Assembly: GCF_014641555.1 (NCBI RefSeq)
Contig: NZ_BMHY01000007.1
Span: forward strand, 63,813 to 127,812
Reading direction: 5' to 3'
DNA from: Paenibacillus radicis (ex Gao et al. 2016)
GTDB taxonomy: Bacteria > Bacillota > Bacilli > Paenibacillales > Paenibacillaceae
Length of the DNA: 64,000 nucleotides
Shown: piece by piece, positions 25,252 through 34,731 of the stretch
How positions within the stretch are numbered: position 1 is the first letter of the stretch
Layout: each line of letters opens with the position of its first letter
Translations under genes and position numbers: made by a program
Notes under the pieces: model-generated
What the model was told of the DNA's origin: nothing
Seen by the model: the letters and a program-made list of their open reading frames with translations, nothing else
The model's database searches: none

Positions 25252-27270
25252 ATGACAGTTACTCAAAAATCGATTGACCAGCTTTCGATTGACACGATCC
25301 GTACGCTTGCTATCGACGCAATCGACAAAGCGAATTCCGGACATCCGGGCATGCCAATGGGCGCTGCTCCGATGGGCTACCAGCTTTTTGCTAAAAACAT
25401 GGTGCACAATCCGTCCAACCCGACTTGGATCAACCGCGACCGTTTCGTATTGTCGGCTGGTCACGGTTCGATGCTGTTGTACAGCTTGCTGCATCTGTCC
25501 GGATACGATCTTCCGATCGAAGAACTGAAAAATTTCCGCCAATGGGGCTCCCTGACACCGGGTCACCCGGAAGTTGGACATACAGCTGGCGTTGATGCGA
25601 CTACGGGTCCGCTTGGACAAGGCGTTGCGATGGCAGTAGGTATGGCTATGGCAGAAGCGCATCTTGGCGCTACTTATAACAAAGAAGGCTTTAACGTAGT
25701 CGATCACTATACGTATTCGATCTGCGGCGACGGCGACTTGATGGAAGGTATTTCTCACGAGGCTGCTTCCCTTGCAGGCCACTTGCAGCTGGGCAAACTC
25801 GTTGTCCTGTATGATTCCAACGATATTTCCCTTGATGGCGAGCTGAGCTTGTCCTACTCCGAGACGGTACAGAAGCGTTTTGAAGGCTACGGCTGGCAAG
25901 TGCTTCGCGTACAAGACGGCAACGATTTGGGCGCATTGTCCAAAGCGGTTGCAGAAGCGCAAGCGGAGACAGGCAAACCGACGCTGATCGAAGTGAAAAC
26001 AGTCATCGGCTACGGCAGCCCGAACAAGCAAGGCAAAGGCGGACATGGCGGTACGCACGGTTCCCCGCTTGGCGCTGACGAAACGAAGCTGACGAAGCAA
26101 TTCTACGGCTGGTCGGAAGATCATTCCTTCTATGTACCAGACGAAGTTCGCGCTCATTTTGCCGAAGTGAAGCAAAACGGCGAGAAAGCAAACGCACAAT
26201 GGGACGAGTTGTTTGCAGCGTACAAACAAGCAAACCCAGAGCTTGCGAAGCAGTTCGAACTGGCGATTTCCGGTGAATTGCCAGAAGGCTGGGATGCTGA
26301 CCTTCCTGCTTACACAACGGAAGACAAGCCGGTATCGACTCGCGTTGCATCGGGCAATGCGTTGAACGGACTTGTGAAAAACGTTCCTCAGCTCGCTGGC
26401 GGCTCCGCTGACCTTGAGAGCTCGACGATGACCCACTTGAAAGGCCTTGCGCAATTCAAACCGGGCAGCTATGAAGGCCGCAACATTTACTTCGGCGTTC
26501 GTGAATTCGGCATGGCGGCAGCAATGAACGGTATCAGCCTTCATGGCGGTATGAAAGTGTTCGGCGGTACGTTCTTCGTATTTACCGACTACCTGCGTCC
26601 GGCTATTCGTCTGGCTTCCATTATGAAGCAACCAGTTGTATATGTACTGACTCATGACAGTATCGCTGTCGGTGAAGACGGCCCTACACACGAGCCGATC
26701 GAGCAACTGGCTTCGATCCGTATTATTCCGGGTCTGACTGTTATCCGTCCTGCTGACGGCAACGAAACATCGGCTGCATGGGCTTATGCGGTTGAGAACA
26801 AGGAAAATCCGGTGGCGCTCGTCTTGACGCGTCAAAACCTGCCGATCCTTGAAGGCGCAGTATCGAATGCCCGTGAAGGCATCCGCCGCGGTGCGTACGT
26901 CGTATCTGACGCAGCAAACGGCAAACCGCAAGCGCAAATTATCGCTACAGGTTCCGAAGTTCAACTGGCTGTTGCCGCTCAAAAAGCGCTGGCTGAAGAA
27001 GGTATCGCGGTTCGCGTAATCAGCATGCCAAGCTGGGATCTGTTTAACAAGCAAGACAAGGCGTACAAAGACTCCGTTCTGCTGCCGGAAGTTAAAGCAC
27101 GCGTAGCGGTTGAGATGGCTCATCCATTTGGCTGGGAGCGTTATGTAGGCGACCAAGGTGCAATTATCGGTATCGAAGGTTTCGGCGCTTCGGCCCCTGG
27201 CGACCGCGTCATCAAGGAATACGGCTTCACCGTTGAAAACGTAGTAGCAAAAGTAAAAGCTGTACTGTAG
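25252..27270 (+). CDS. tkt: Transketolase
   Basis: 672 residues, full length. Thiamine-diphosphate enzyme with [51 protein letters not shown] (Mg/ThDP site), a central pyrimidine domain ([14 protein letters not shown] with the catalytic Glu; [16 protein letters not shown]), and a C-terminal domain ending [18 protein letters not shown]. It transfers two-carbon units in the pentose phosphate pathway. AGGAGGAAATAAG precedes the ATG. Strong preference for C/G-ending codons suggests high expression and also produces a 725-codon antisense open frame that is an artefact. Confidence 0.97.
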   Translation: MTVTQKSIDQLSIDTIRTLAIDAIDKANSGHPGMPMGAAPMGYQLFAKNMVHNPSNPTWINRDRFVLSAGHGSMLLYSLLHLSGYDLPIEELKNFRQWGSLTPGHPEVGHTAGVDATTGPLGQGVAMAVGMAMAEAHLGATYNKEGFNVVDHYTYSICGDGDLMEGISHEAASLAGHLQLGKLVVLYDSNDISLDGELSLSYSETVQKRFEGYGWQVLRVQDGNDLGALSKAVAEAQAETGKPTLIEVKTVIGYGSPNKQGKGGHGGTHGSPLGADETKLTKQFYGWSEDHSFYVPDEVRAHFAEVKQNGEKANAQWDELFAAYKQANPELAKQFELAISGELPEGWDADLPAYTTEDKPVSTRVASGNALNGLVKNVPQLAGGSADLESSTMTHLKGLAQFKPGSYEGRNIYFGVREFGMAAAMNGISLHGGMKVFGGTFFVFTDYLRPAIRLASIMKQPVVYVLTHDSIAVGEDGPTHEPIEQLASIRIIPGLTVIRPADGNETSAAWAYAVENKENPVALVLTRQNLPILEGAVSNAREGIRRGAYVVSDAANGKPQAQIIATGSEVQLAVAAQKALAEEGIAVRVISMPSWDLFNKQDKAYKDSVLLPEVKARVAVEMAHPFGWERYVGDQGAIIGIEGFGASAPGDRVIKEYGFTVENVVAKVKAVL

Positions 27271-27284
27271 AGGAGCCAACCGAC

Positions 27285-27602
27285 ATGTCGCAATTTGAAA
27301 ATGTAACGATCGTCAAAGAAGCTAACGTTTACTTTGACGGAAAAGTAACAAGCCGCGCTGTACTGTTCGCGGACGGAACGAAAAAGACGCTGGGCATTAT
27401 GCTTCCAGGCGACTATGAGTTCGGAACGGACTGCGTCGAAATTATGGAAATTCTCGCAGGCGATTTGAAAGTGCTGCTGCCAGGCGAAACCGAGTGGCTG
27501 CACATTCAAGGCAAAGGTGAATTTACCGTGCCGGCGAATACGAAGTTCAAGCTGCAAGTAGCGGCTGTGTCTGACTACTGCTGCTCCTACATCTACGAAT
27601 AA
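27285..27602 (+). CDS. ppnP: Pyrimidine/purine nucleoside phosphorylase
   Basis: 105 residues, a single small cupin of the PpnP (YaiE, DUF1255) family. Typical segments: [44 protein letters not shown] and [13 protein letters not shown]. The family phosphorolyses a broad range of nucleosides. It lies 14 bases after tkt and shares its terminator, so both are probably co-transcribed; ribose-1-phosphate released here can feed the pentose phosphate pathway. Confidence 0.92.
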   Translation: MSQFENVTIVKEANVYFDGKVTSRAVLFADGTKKTLGIMLPGDYEFGTDCVEIMEILAGDLKVLLPGETEWLHIQGKGEFTVPANTKFKLQVAAVSDYCCSYIYE

Positions 27603-27617
27603 TACCGCTTTGCTGAA

Positions 27618-27651
27618 AAGCTGCTCCGCCTGTTGGCGGAGCAGCTTTTTT
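27618..27651 (+). terminator. Terminator after tkt-ppnP
   Basis: AAGCTGCTCCGCC (27618-27630) and GGCGGAGCAGCTT (27635-27647) form a perfect 13-bp stem followed by a T-run. Confidence 0.93.
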
Positions 27652-27786
27652 GATGTTTTTAGGTAAAGGGAAGCAACCATGTTTAGCGGTTTCTTGTAAT
27701 TGTTGAGTTAGCTTCTGGCAGGCAGCTTAAGGCGATACTTTGATTGTAATAGGTTCGATTTTCCGATAGACAGCAGTCTATCAGGA

Positions 27787-27978
27787 ATCAAAATGTAAAA
27801 GTGCAGGTTGTAAGCTGTTTTATCGGCGATTTATCGCCTCAAAATGTAAAAGTGCAGGCTGATCGGCCCAAAAAGCACCGATAGGGCAAAAATGAAGCAT
27901 TTTAAATGTACATTTACATTTTGATAGCGGTTTTGAGGCGCTTTGAGGTGAATCAACATGTATATTTGCATTTTGATC
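27787..27978. repeat. ~195-bp element of two direct and two inverted motif copies (copy A)
   Basis: The motif TCAAAATGtAAAagTgCA occurs twice in direct orientation (starting at about 27788 and 27839) and twice inverted (ending at about 27924 and 27977). The spacing within each pair is about 52 bases. First pairs with last and second with third, giving a long imperfect double stem. A small hairpin, GGCGA-TTTA-TCGCC (27824-27837), lies between the first two. The same architecture occurs at 52779-52973. No coding potential is visible. Confidence 0.8.
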
Positions 27979-28229
27979 CCCGAAGCAAGAGGGGACTAGC
28001 ATATTGGCTCAGCCATGAGCAGACGTTGGGTTTAGATAAGAGGTTCGACAGCGGCACTACGGACATTTGGGGTATCAGTCATTTATTAATACTCTCTCTT
28101 TCAGTACTCGGAGTCTTCCTAATTCAATACCAGGCATTCTTCATAAAAACTTTAGTTTTTTCTCCACTTCATCTGAAGTTTTCCTCTGTAAGATGAAAAC
28201 ATTCGATGCAAGTGAAGGAGAGTGGCAGG
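27979..28229. other. Intergenic stretch without a supported gene
   Basis: Sequence between the repeat element and the methyltransferase. Short open frames exist, but none has a ribosome site or recognisable product. No clear terminator or promoter was identified. Confidence 0.5.
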
Positions 28230-28790
28230 ATGAAGACGATGCAAGAGAGGTTTTTGTTTTTGCAAAAATTTTCGCGGCAGCCCCGGATGATTGGCAGCAT
28301 TACACCCAGCTCGCGTTTTTTGGCAAATACAATACTTGGCTCGATACATTGGGAGCATATAGAAGCGGTAGCGGAGCTGGGCGCAGGTACTGGTGCGATA
28401 ACGAAACGGCTGAGCCAGTATGCCGGGGAGAAAACGAAGGTGCTGCTGTTTGAACAAGAACCGGAGCTTTTCCACAAGTTAAAAACAAACTACCCCTCTT
28501 ATGACTGTCATCCGGATGCCCGCTATTTAACCCAAACGCTCCAGCAATCCGGTATCGACGGGCTGGATTGCGTCATATCCGGCTTGCCTTTTTATAACTT
28601 TCCGCAATTGATGCGCGACCAGCTTATGAAGCAGATTCATAGCGCGCTAAAGCCGGGAGGCATGTTCGTTGCCTTCCAATATTCGCTGCAAATGCGCAAG
28701 CAGTTCAGCAGCAGCTTTGAGGTTGAACGAGTCGCCTTTATGCCGCTCAATATTCCGCCGGCTTTCATTTATATTTGCAGGAAAAGGTAG
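28230..28790 (+). CDS. Class I SAM-dependent methyltransferase (phospholipid/rRNA-dimethyladenosine-like)
   Basis: 186 residues from ATG 28230, nine bases after AAGGAGAG. MIGSITPSSRFLANTIL and VAELGAGTGAITKRLSQYAG form the SAM-binding motif I. LDCVISGLPFYNFP resembles the (N/S)GLPF motif IV of phospholipid N-methyltransferases and the NLPY motif of KsgA/Erm enzymes. The size and SGLPF motif favour a PmtA-type lipid methyltransferase over an rRNA enzyme, but the substrate is not proven. Confidence 0.75.
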   Translation: MKTMQERFLFLQKFSRQPRMIGSITPSSRFLANTILGSIHWEHIEAVAELGAGTGAITKRLSQYAGEKTKVLLFEQEPELFHKLKTNYPSYDCHPDARYLTQTLQQSGIDGLDCVISGLPFYNFPQLMRDQLMKQIHSALKPGGMFVAFQYSLQMRKQFSSSFEVERVAFMPLNIPPAFIYICRKR

Positions 28791-28846
28791 AGCCCTTAAC
28801 ATCATCTGATGATTTATGGTAATTTGGAGGGAGGAGGGATAATCAA

Positions 28847-29530
28847 ATGGCTCAGCATATTGTCATTGCCGACGACGATTTGGAAATTCGGGATGTGCTT
28901 CGTATTTATTTGCAGAACGAAGGCTACCGCGTAACAGAGGCAGAGGACGGCCTGCAAGCGCTGGAGATCGTCTGGGCGGAGCCGGTTGACCTTCTGATAC
29001 TTGATGTCATGATGCCGCGTATGGACGGCATTAGAGCTTGCATGGCGGTGCGGGAGTCATCGGATATCCCGATTATTATGCTCTCGGCCAAAGGCGAGCC
29101 GATTGATAAAATTGCCGGATTGACTACTGGCGCGGATGATTATGTGGCGAAGCCCTTTAATCCGCTGGAATTGGTCGCCAGAGTGAAGGCGCAGCTTAGA
29201 AGGAAAAACTCGGGAAGCCGAGCCTTGAATGACAATGTAATCGAAATCGGAGAGCTTGTCATCGACCGCTCGCGGCATACCGTGCGGCTGAGAGGAAGGG
29301 AAATCGCTTTTACGCCAATTGAGTTTTCGATACTGGAGCTGATGGCCAGCCACCCGGGCATCGTCTTCAGCGCTGAGAAGCTGTATAAGAGCATCTGGAA
29401 CGAAGAGAAATTCATTAGTGACAATACCATTATGGTGCATATCCGCAATATCCGCTCCAAGATCGAGGATCACCCGCGCGAGCCGAGATATATCAAGACG
29501 GTGTGGGGAGTGGGATATAAAATTGAGTAA
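28847..29530 (+). CDS. OmpR/PhoB-family response regulator
   Basis: 227 residues. The receiver domain has the acidic pair in VIADDDLEIRD, the phospho-acceptor Asp in LLILDVMMPRMDG (near residue 53) and the Lys in YVAKPFNP. The C-terminal winged helix includes ITFTPIEFSILELMASHPG-like sequence and IMVHIRNIRSKIEDHPREPRYIKTVWGVGYK. It overlaps the histidine kinase gene by eight bases and forms a two-component pair with it. It most resembles the VanR-like branch. Targets are unknown. Confidence 0.92.
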   Translation: MAQHIVIADDDLEIRDVLRIYLQNEGYRVTEAEDGLQALEIVWAEPVDLLILDVMMPRMDGIRACMAVRESSDIPIIMLSAKGEPIDKIAGLTTGADDYVAKPFNPLELVARVKAQLRRKNSGSRALNDNVIEIGELVIDRSRHTVRLRGREIAFTPIEFSILELMASHPGIVFSAEKLYKSIWNEEKFISDNTIMVHIRNIRSKIEDHPREPRYIKTVWGVGYKIE

Positions 29531-30614
29531 AAACTCCCTCTTTGCATGGCGTCGGAGCATTCGGGTCCGTATTATCGGGTGGCTCCTGCTCAGCTTCATA
29601 TTGGCAAATTTCTTAACGACGGTTATTGAGTACTATGTTCCCTATTTCAAATCCGATACTCCGGTCGCGAATGTGCTGTCGTTTTGGATGTTTATTATTT
29701 GTTTTTTGTTCTTTTTCTTTCTGCTGACTCGAAGCGTCATCAGGTATTTGAGACGAATAGCGGACGGCCTGATGTCGATTGCAGGAGGCAGTCTGGGGCA
29801 CCGCGTTCCGGACGGTCGTAAGGACGAGCTGGGCGATGTATCGCGGAATATTAACTACATGGCAGAGCAGTTAGAACTGACAATGGCGAAGGAACGGGAA
29901 GCGGAACGGTCGAAAATGGAGCTGATTACGAACGTATCCCATGACCTCCGCACGCCGTTGACGAGTCTCATCGGCTATTTGAATTTGCTGAAGCAGGATG
30001 AAATCCAGCAGGCAGATGAACAGCGCCGGTACATCGACAACGCCTATCATAAATCCGAGCAATTAAAAAGACTGATCGACGAATTGTTCGAGTATACGAG
30101 ACTGACCGGAGGCAGCGTCGAGCTTTCCTTAGAAACGATCGATTTGCATAAACTGATGGAGCAGATCGTGACGGAAATTGAGCCTCTGGCTCAGGAACAA
30201 TCGCTAACCGTACGCAGATTGCAGCCTTACCGCGCTTTGCCGGCCGAGATCGATCCCGATTTATTCGTTAGAGCCGTCGATAATCTATTGATGAATGCGC
30301 TCAAGTTTGCATCGAAGCCGGGAGAGGTTGCGGTTGGGGTTTGGGACCATGAGGACGGAATTGAGATTAAGATCATGAACGAAGGAGCTCCGCTCCCGGA
30401 AGCAGAGGAAGACGGGGAGCAGCTGTTCCATCGTTTCTATAAAGGCGACCATGCCAGAAGAAGTACGGCGGCTAGCCGTATTCCGAACGGTGCGGGCCTG
30501 GGGCTGTCCATCTCGCGCAATATTATAGAGCTGCATGGAGGAAAGCTTTTTCTCCAGTACGAGGCGGGCGTTTATACCTTTACAATTCAATTGCCAGGGC
30601 GCAGGGACCGTTAG
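29523..30614 (+). CDS. Sensor histidine kinase (VanS-like)
   Basis: 363 residues from TTG 29523, chosen because upstream starts would overlap the regulator gene by over 100 bases. Two membrane helices (IIGWLLLSFILANFL; VLSFWMFIICFLFFFFLL) border a short extracellular loop of about 25 residues. Then come a HAMP domain, the H-box MELITNVSHDLRTPLTSLIGYL with the phospho-His, an N-box around RAVDNLLMNALKFASKPG and a G-box GAGLGLSISRNIIELHGG. The very short sensor loop suggests a signal within or near the membrane. Confidence 0.92.
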   Translation: MSKNSLFAWRRSIRVRIIGWLLLSFILANFLTTVIEYYVPYFKSDTPVANVLSFWMFIICFLFFFFLLTRSVIRYLRRIADGLMSIAGGSLGHRVPDGRKDELGDVSRNINYMAEQLELTMAKEREAERSKMELITNVSHDLRTPLTSLIGYLNLLKQDEIQQADEQRRYIDNAYHKSEQLKRLIDELFEYTRLTGGSVELSLETIDLHKLMEQIVTEIEPLAQEQSLTVRRLQPYRALPAEIDPDLFVRAVDNLLMNALKFASKPGEVAVGVWDHEDGIEIKIMNEGAPLPEAEEDGEQLFHRFYKGDHARRSTAASRIPNGAGLGLSISRNIIELHGGKLFLQYEAGVYTFTIQLPGRRDR

Positions 30615-30732
30615 TCACAATTCCGCAAACGAATCGTCATAGATTCGTGACATCGAGCGGCCGAACCGAATTGTTTTGCCCCGCCAAATCAGATAAGGTA
30701 AGGGTAATACATTGGTTATAAAGGAGAGTTCG

Positions 30733-31254
30733 ATGAAGGAGCGCAACTATACGCCGTTAATCGCCGTGCTGTCGGTGGTTCTTGTGCTGGTCATTACCGT
30801 ATTGTTTTTTCTGCCCGCTTATGACGGGGAGCTTCATTTTGATGTGACGCTTCTGCCGCTGCTTAATGCCGTATTCAACAGCTTCACTTTTATTACGCTT
30901 CTAGTCGCTTTGATTGCGATTATGAAAAAGAACGTCAAAATGCATAAACGTTTTATTGCGGCAGCCTTTACGTCTACGACGCTGTTTCTTATTTCTTACG
31001 TGACGTACCATTACTTGACGGAGTCGACGAAATATGGCGGCGACGGCGTGCTGAAGGGGATTTATTTCTTCGTTCTGATCACGCATATCTTGCTGGCAAT
31101 TGTCATCGTGCCGCTCGCACTCCTGTCGGTTGCACGTGGTCTGAACATGCAGATCGAGAAGCACCGCAAGATTGCGCGCTGGACGATGCCGATTTGGCTG
31201 TATGTCAGCTTTACTGGCGTTGTCGTCTACTTAATGATTTCCCCTTATTATTAA
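30733..31254 (+). CDS. DUF420-family membrane protein (YozB/CtaM-like)
   Basis: 173 residues from ATG 30733, after AAGGAGAG. Five hydrophobic helices are predicted (LIAVLSVVLVLVITVLFFL; LNAVFNSFTFITLLVALIAIM; FTSTTLFLISYVTYHYL; GIYFFVLITHILLAIVIVPLALL; WTMPIWLYVSFTGVVVYLM). HKRF and THILLA carry His residues conserved in the family. Staphylococcal CtaM, a relative, is needed for haem-copper oxidase maturation, so a role in respiratory oxidase assembly is a reasonable inference. Confidence 0.82.
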   Translation: MKERNYTPLIAVLSVVLVLVITVLFFLPAYDGELHFDVTLLPLLNAVFNSFTFITLLVALIAIMKKNVKMHKRFIAAAFTSTTLFLISYVTYHYLTESTKYGGDGVLKGIYFFVLITHILLAIVIVPLALLSVARGLNMQIEKHRKIARWTMPIWLYVSFTGVVVYLMISPYY

Positions 31255-31287
31255 AATCCTGCGATAAACCAGCTTATAGTCAAAAAG

Positions 31288-31335
31288 AAGAGGCTGTCCC
31301 AAAAGTCACCGGTCGTGACTTTAGGACAGCCTCTT
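31288..31335. terminator. Bidirectional terminator between convergent genes
   Basis: AAGAGGCTGTCC (31288-31299) pairs with GGACAGCCTCTT (31324-31335), with an inner AAGTCAC-CGGTC-GTGACTT stem. T-runs exist in both directions. Confidence 0.88.
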
Positions 31336-31357
31336 TATTTCTGCGCACAGGTCGCGC

Positions 31358-32257
31358 TTAAGCCTCGCCGCCGCCAAACTTGCGGCCGATCCATTGCTCA
31401 TAAGCTTTGGCCACAACGCTCATATCGAACTCGCCGAGTCCCATCGCTTCACCGATTTGGAGCTGGCTTTTGGCTGCTTCCAATATCGGAGTTGGCACCT
31501 TCAAGCCATCCGACAGGACAGACGACAAGCGCAAGTCCTTCAGCATAAGCGCCAGTGAGAATTGAACATCGTAGTTGCCAGTAAGCAGCTTTTCGCCTTT
31601 AAGCTCAGCCGTTCTGCTGGCAGCACCGCCTGATTGAACCAGTTCGAGGAATGCCTTTCCGTCGATGCCGCCGCTAGCCGCGATTGCCATGCCTTCAACC
31701 AAGCCGAGCATGTTGATACCGACGATCGTGTTATGTGCGAGCTTGGCTGTGGAGCCGCTGCTGTTTCCGCCCATATGTATAATTTTACGGCCCATCGCAA
31801 GCAGCGCGTCTTCCACCAATGCCAGTACTTCTGCATCGCCGCCAACCATAAACGTCAGTGTGCCGCCATCCGCAGCAGGTTTGCTGCCCGTGACAGGAGC
31901 ATCGAGGAACTTCGCTTGACGCTCTTCAGCGGAAGCGGTCAGCTCAAGCGCCAGCGCAGGGGAGATCGTGCTGCTGTCAATCAGCGTCGTACCCGGCTGC
32001 AAAGCGGAGAAAATACCGTTTTGGCCAAAATAAACTTCACGGATCGCATCGTCGTTGCTGATCATCGTAATGACCGTATCGTTTCCGGTTACCGCCTCTG
32101 CAGGGGTAGCGGCTTCTTTCGCGCCAAGCGCAAGCAGCTCGCCGGCTTTGCCCGGTGTCCGGTTGTATACCGTTACCTCGAATCCTTTGCGAAGCAAGTT
32201 TGCAGCCATTCCATAGCCCATGACGCCCAGGCCGATAAAACCGATTTTTTTGCTCAT
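31358..32257 (-). CDS. NAD(P)-dependent beta-hydroxyacid dehydrogenase family protein
   Basis: 299 residues from ATG 32257, nine bases after GGAGG; an ATG nine bases earlier directly abuts the ribosome site and is less likely. KIGFIGLGVMGYGMAANLLRKG is the dinucleotide-binding motif. TTLIDSSTISPALA and FLDAPVTGSKPAADGGTLTFMVGG are family signatures, and the catalytic Lys is in GSTAKLAHNTI. Relatives oxidise 3-hydroxyisobutyrate or reduce tartronate or succinic semialdehyde; the exact substrate cannot be told. Confidence 0.88.
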   Translation of the reverse strand: MSKKIGFIGLGVMGYGMAANLLRKGFEVTVYNRTPGKAGELLALGAKEAATPAEAVTGNDTVITMISNDDAIREVYFGQNGIFSALQPGTTLIDSSTISPALALELTASAEERQAKFLDAPVTGSKPAADGGTLTFMVGGDAEVLALVEDALLAMGRKIIHMGGNSSGSTAKLAHNTIVGINMLGLVEGMAIAASGGIDGKAFLELVQSGGAASRTAELKGEKLLTGNYDVQFSLALMLKDLRLSSVLSDGLKVPTPILEAAKSQLQIGEAMGLGEFDMSVVAKAYEQWIGRKFGGGEA

Positions 32258-32475
32258 CTCTGCCATCCTCCAAATGTGTAATGTGCTTTCCGCACCGCGC
32301 GCGCTAGGAGTTGCGCGCGGTTCGGAATTAGCCATTCAAATCTTCTATATCCATTATAATATTTCTTCATGCATATTTCATGGTCGATAAACTTGTTTTT
32401 GACGGGTAAATCCGATATTCTAAATGCTAAGCCAAGATGCTTGTGAAAAACATTATCAGGGAGGCCTCCTTACTT

Positions 32476-33825
32476 ATGAGTAAAACAGTTAAATTCGATT
32501 ATAGCAAGGCGCTCACGTTCCTTGGGCAAAACGAAATCGACAACCTGACGGAACAAGTACGCCTCGCTCACGATCAATTACATAATGGAACGGGCACCGG
32601 CTCCGACTACCTCGGTTGGATCGACCTGCCGCAAAACTACGATAAAGAAGAATTCGCCCGCATTCAGCAAGCTGCGGCAAAAATCCAATCCGACTCCGAA
32701 GTGCTGATCGTAATCGGCATCGGCGGTTCGTACCTCGGCGCACGCGCCGCGATCGAAATGCTGTCCAATTCGTTCTACAACCTGCAGACGAAGGAACAGC
32801 GCAAAACGCCTCAAGTGCTTTTTGCCGGCAACAACATCAGCTCCACTTACGTTACGCATTTGCTGCAGCTGATCGAAGGCCGCGAATGGTCGATCAACGT
32901 CATTTCCAAATCGGGTACAACGACGGAACCGGCAATTGCATTCCGTATCTTCCGCGAAGCGCTGGAGCGCCAATACGGCAAAGAAGAAGCGCGCAAACGG
33001 ATCTATGCGACGACCGACCAATCCAAAGGCGCGCTCAAAAAGCTTGCTACAGAAGAAGGCTACGAGTCCTTCATCATTCCGGATGACGTTGGCGGCCGCT
33101 ACTCCGTACTGACGCCTGTAGGCTTGCTTCCAATTGCGGTAGCGGGTATCGACATCACTGCAATGATGCAAGGCGCTGCAGAAGCGGCGAAAGAATACAG
33201 CAATCCAAACCTCGCAGAGAACGAGGCTTACCAATACGCGGCTGCCCGCAACGCGCTGTACCGCAAAGGCAAAACGACGGAGATTCTCGTTAACTACGAA
33301 CCGAACCTCCATTTCGTATCCGAGTGGTGGAAGCAGCTCTTCGGCGAAAGCGAAGGCAAAGACTACAAAGGCATTTACCCGGCATCCGTCGATTTCTCGA
33401 CTGATCTGCACTCCATGGGTCAATTTATTCAAGAGGGCAACCGGAACATTTTCGAGACAGTTATCCAAGTGAATGAAGTGGCGGACCATATTTCGATCGG
33501 TCATGACCCTGCGGATCTGGACGGATTGAATTTCCTGACAGGCAAAACGATGGATTTCGTCAACAAAAAAGCGTTCGAGGGTACGTTGCTCGCGCATACA
33601 GACGGTCAAGTGCCAAACTTCATCGTCAACATTGCTGACTTCTCGCCGTACACATTCGGCTATCTCGTCTACTTCTTCGAAAAAGCCTGCGGCATCAGCG
33701 GCTACTTGCTTGGCGTTAATCCATTCGACCAGCCGGGCGTAGAAGCTTACAAACGCAACATGTTTGCTCTGCTTGGCAAACCAGGCTACGAGAAAGAGAA
33801 AGCGGAGCTTGAAGCGCGCCTGTAG
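32476..33825 (+). CDS. pgi: Glucose-6-phosphate isomerase
   Basis: 449 residues from ATG 32476 after GGGAGG, the length of the short Bacillus-type enzyme. Motifs: [37 protein letters not shown] (phosphate-binding), [30 protein letters not shown] (Glu of the isomerase base) and [18 protein letters not shown] with the catalytic Lys. It interconverts glucose-6-P and fructose-6-P in glycolysis. Codon use is strongly biased, as for tkt. Confidence 0.97.
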   Translation: MSKTVKFDYSKALTFLGQNEIDNLTEQVRLAHDQLHNGTGTGSDYLGWIDLPQNYDKEEFARIQQAAAKIQSDSEVLIVIGIGGSYLGARAAIEMLSNSFYNLQTKEQRKTPQVLFAGNNISSTYVTHLLQLIEGREWSINVISKSGTTTEPAIAFRIFREALERQYGKEEARKRIYATTDQSKGALKKLATEEGYESFIIPDDVGGRYSVLTPVGLLPIAVAGIDITAMMQGAAEAAKEYSNPNLAENEAYQYAAARNALYRKGKTTEILVNYEPNLHFVSEWWKQLFGESEGKDYKGIYPASVDFSTDLHSMGQFIQEGNRNIFETVIQVNEVADHISIGHDPADLDGLNFLTGKTMDFVNKKAFEGTLLAHTDGQVPNFIVNIADFSPYTFGYLVYFFEKACGISGYLLGVNPFDQPGVEAYKRNMFALLGKPGYEKEKAELEARL

Positions 33826-33852
33826 GCGCCGTTTCAAGCGGGACTGCTGAAT

Positions 33853-34485
33853 ATGCTGGAGCGTTATTCGACGATTCGGGGAGAAGGCAATGCCGAGGTC
33901 GTCATTAAAAAATCCAGATTTATCGGCCACGCCAAGCCGGTCGAGACGGAGGAGGAAGCGGTCGCCTTTATTGAGGAGATCAAGCGTCTTCACCGGCAGG
34001 CGACGCATAACTGCTCCGCTTATCTAATCGGTGAACGCGACCAGCACCAGAAGGCGTCGGATGACGGAGAGCCGAGCGGTACGGCGGGCAAGCCCATTCT
34101 TGAGGTTATCAAGAATAAGGGGTTGAAAAATGTCGCCGTCGTCGTTACCCGCTATTTCGGCGGCATCATGCTTGGTGCTGGCGGCTTAGTTCGTGCTTAT
34201 ACGGACGGAGCGGTCGCTGGTATCGAAGCAGCCGACGAGATTGTGAGGGTGCTGCACCGGGAAGTTTTCGTCGACGTTGATTATACGTGGTACGGCAAGC
34301 TTGAGAATGAGCTGCACGGACGCGGAACGCGCGTGGGCGGAACGGAGTTTACCGACCGGGTCATCGTCAAATGTTTGCCTGAGGAGCCGGAGGCGGGAGC
34401 CTTTATTGCGTGGATGACCGATCTGACACAAGGCCAGGCGGAAATTACGCAAGGCGAGAGCGTCTACTATATTGAAGGTGAATAA
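33853..34485 (+). CDS. YigZ/IMPACT-family protein
   Basis: 210 residues. The N-terminal UPF0029/IMPACT domain includes KKSRFIGHAKPVETEEEAVAFI, RQATHNCSAYLIG, SDDGEPSGTAGKPILEVI and AVVVTRYFGGIMLGAGGLVRAYTDGA. The C-terminal DUF1949-like domain is KLENELHGRG...EAGAFIAWMTDLTQG. Its biochemical role is not established. It starts 28 bases after pgi and may be co-transcribed with it. Confidence 0.9.
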   Translation: MLERYSTIRGEGNAEVVIKKSRFIGHAKPVETEEEAVAFIEEIKRLHRQATHNCSAYLIGERDQHQKASDDGEPSGTAGKPILEVIKNKGLKNVAVVVTRYFGGIMLGAGGLVRAYTDGAVAGIEAADEIVRVLHREVFVDVDYTWYGKLENELHGRGTRVGGTEFTDRVIVKCLPEEPEAGAFIAWMTDLTQGQAEITQGESVYYIEGE

Positions 34486-34495
34486 GGAATGAAGG

Positions 34496-34542
34496 AAGCC
34501 CCGCAGGAGGTTCGAGCAATCGAATCTCTTGCGGGGCTTTTT
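34496..34542 (+). terminator. Terminator after the YigZ-family gene
   Basis: AAGCCCCGCAGGAG pairs with CTCTTGCGGGGCTT around an inner TTCG/CGAA helix, followed by TTTTT. Confidence 0.92.
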
Positions 34543-34611
34543 GCGATGTCTACGGATGAGCCTATTTCCAGCAATCGGCAACCGCCTGACAGAAAAAATG
34601 TTAATTTAGGA

Positions 34612-34671
34612 TTGACTAGACCAGTTATTGTCTGCTAAATTTAGAATACCAAGTGTATTAATAGGAATTGT
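34612..34671 (+). promoter_or_regulatory. Promoter and possible CymR-type operator of the sulfate operon
   Basis: TTGACT (34612-34617), an 18-base spacer and extended -10 TGCTAAATT (34633-34641). Downstream of the expected start lies AATACCAAGTGTATTA followed by ATAGGAATT (34646-34669). An ACC...TAGGAATT arrangement resembles the binding site of the cysteine regulator CymR. A shorter related block, ACCAATAGGAATT, precedes the monooxygenase gene at 60937. The regulator assignment is inference. Confidence 0.4.
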
Positions 34672-34731
34672 AATGAATGGTTTTAGGCATCATCCTACGG
34701 CACGAGCCGATGGTCTGGAGGTTAAGGCATA

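Noticed and set aside
25102..27279. 725-codon minus-strand ORF opposite transketolase
   Set aside because: It is an antisense shadow produced by the strong codon bias of tkt. The plus-strand product is unambiguous and the minus product has no domain.
32578..34008. 476-codon minus-strand ORF opposite pgi
   Set aside because: Same cause: a shadow of a codon-biased gene, without ribosome site or recognisable sequence.
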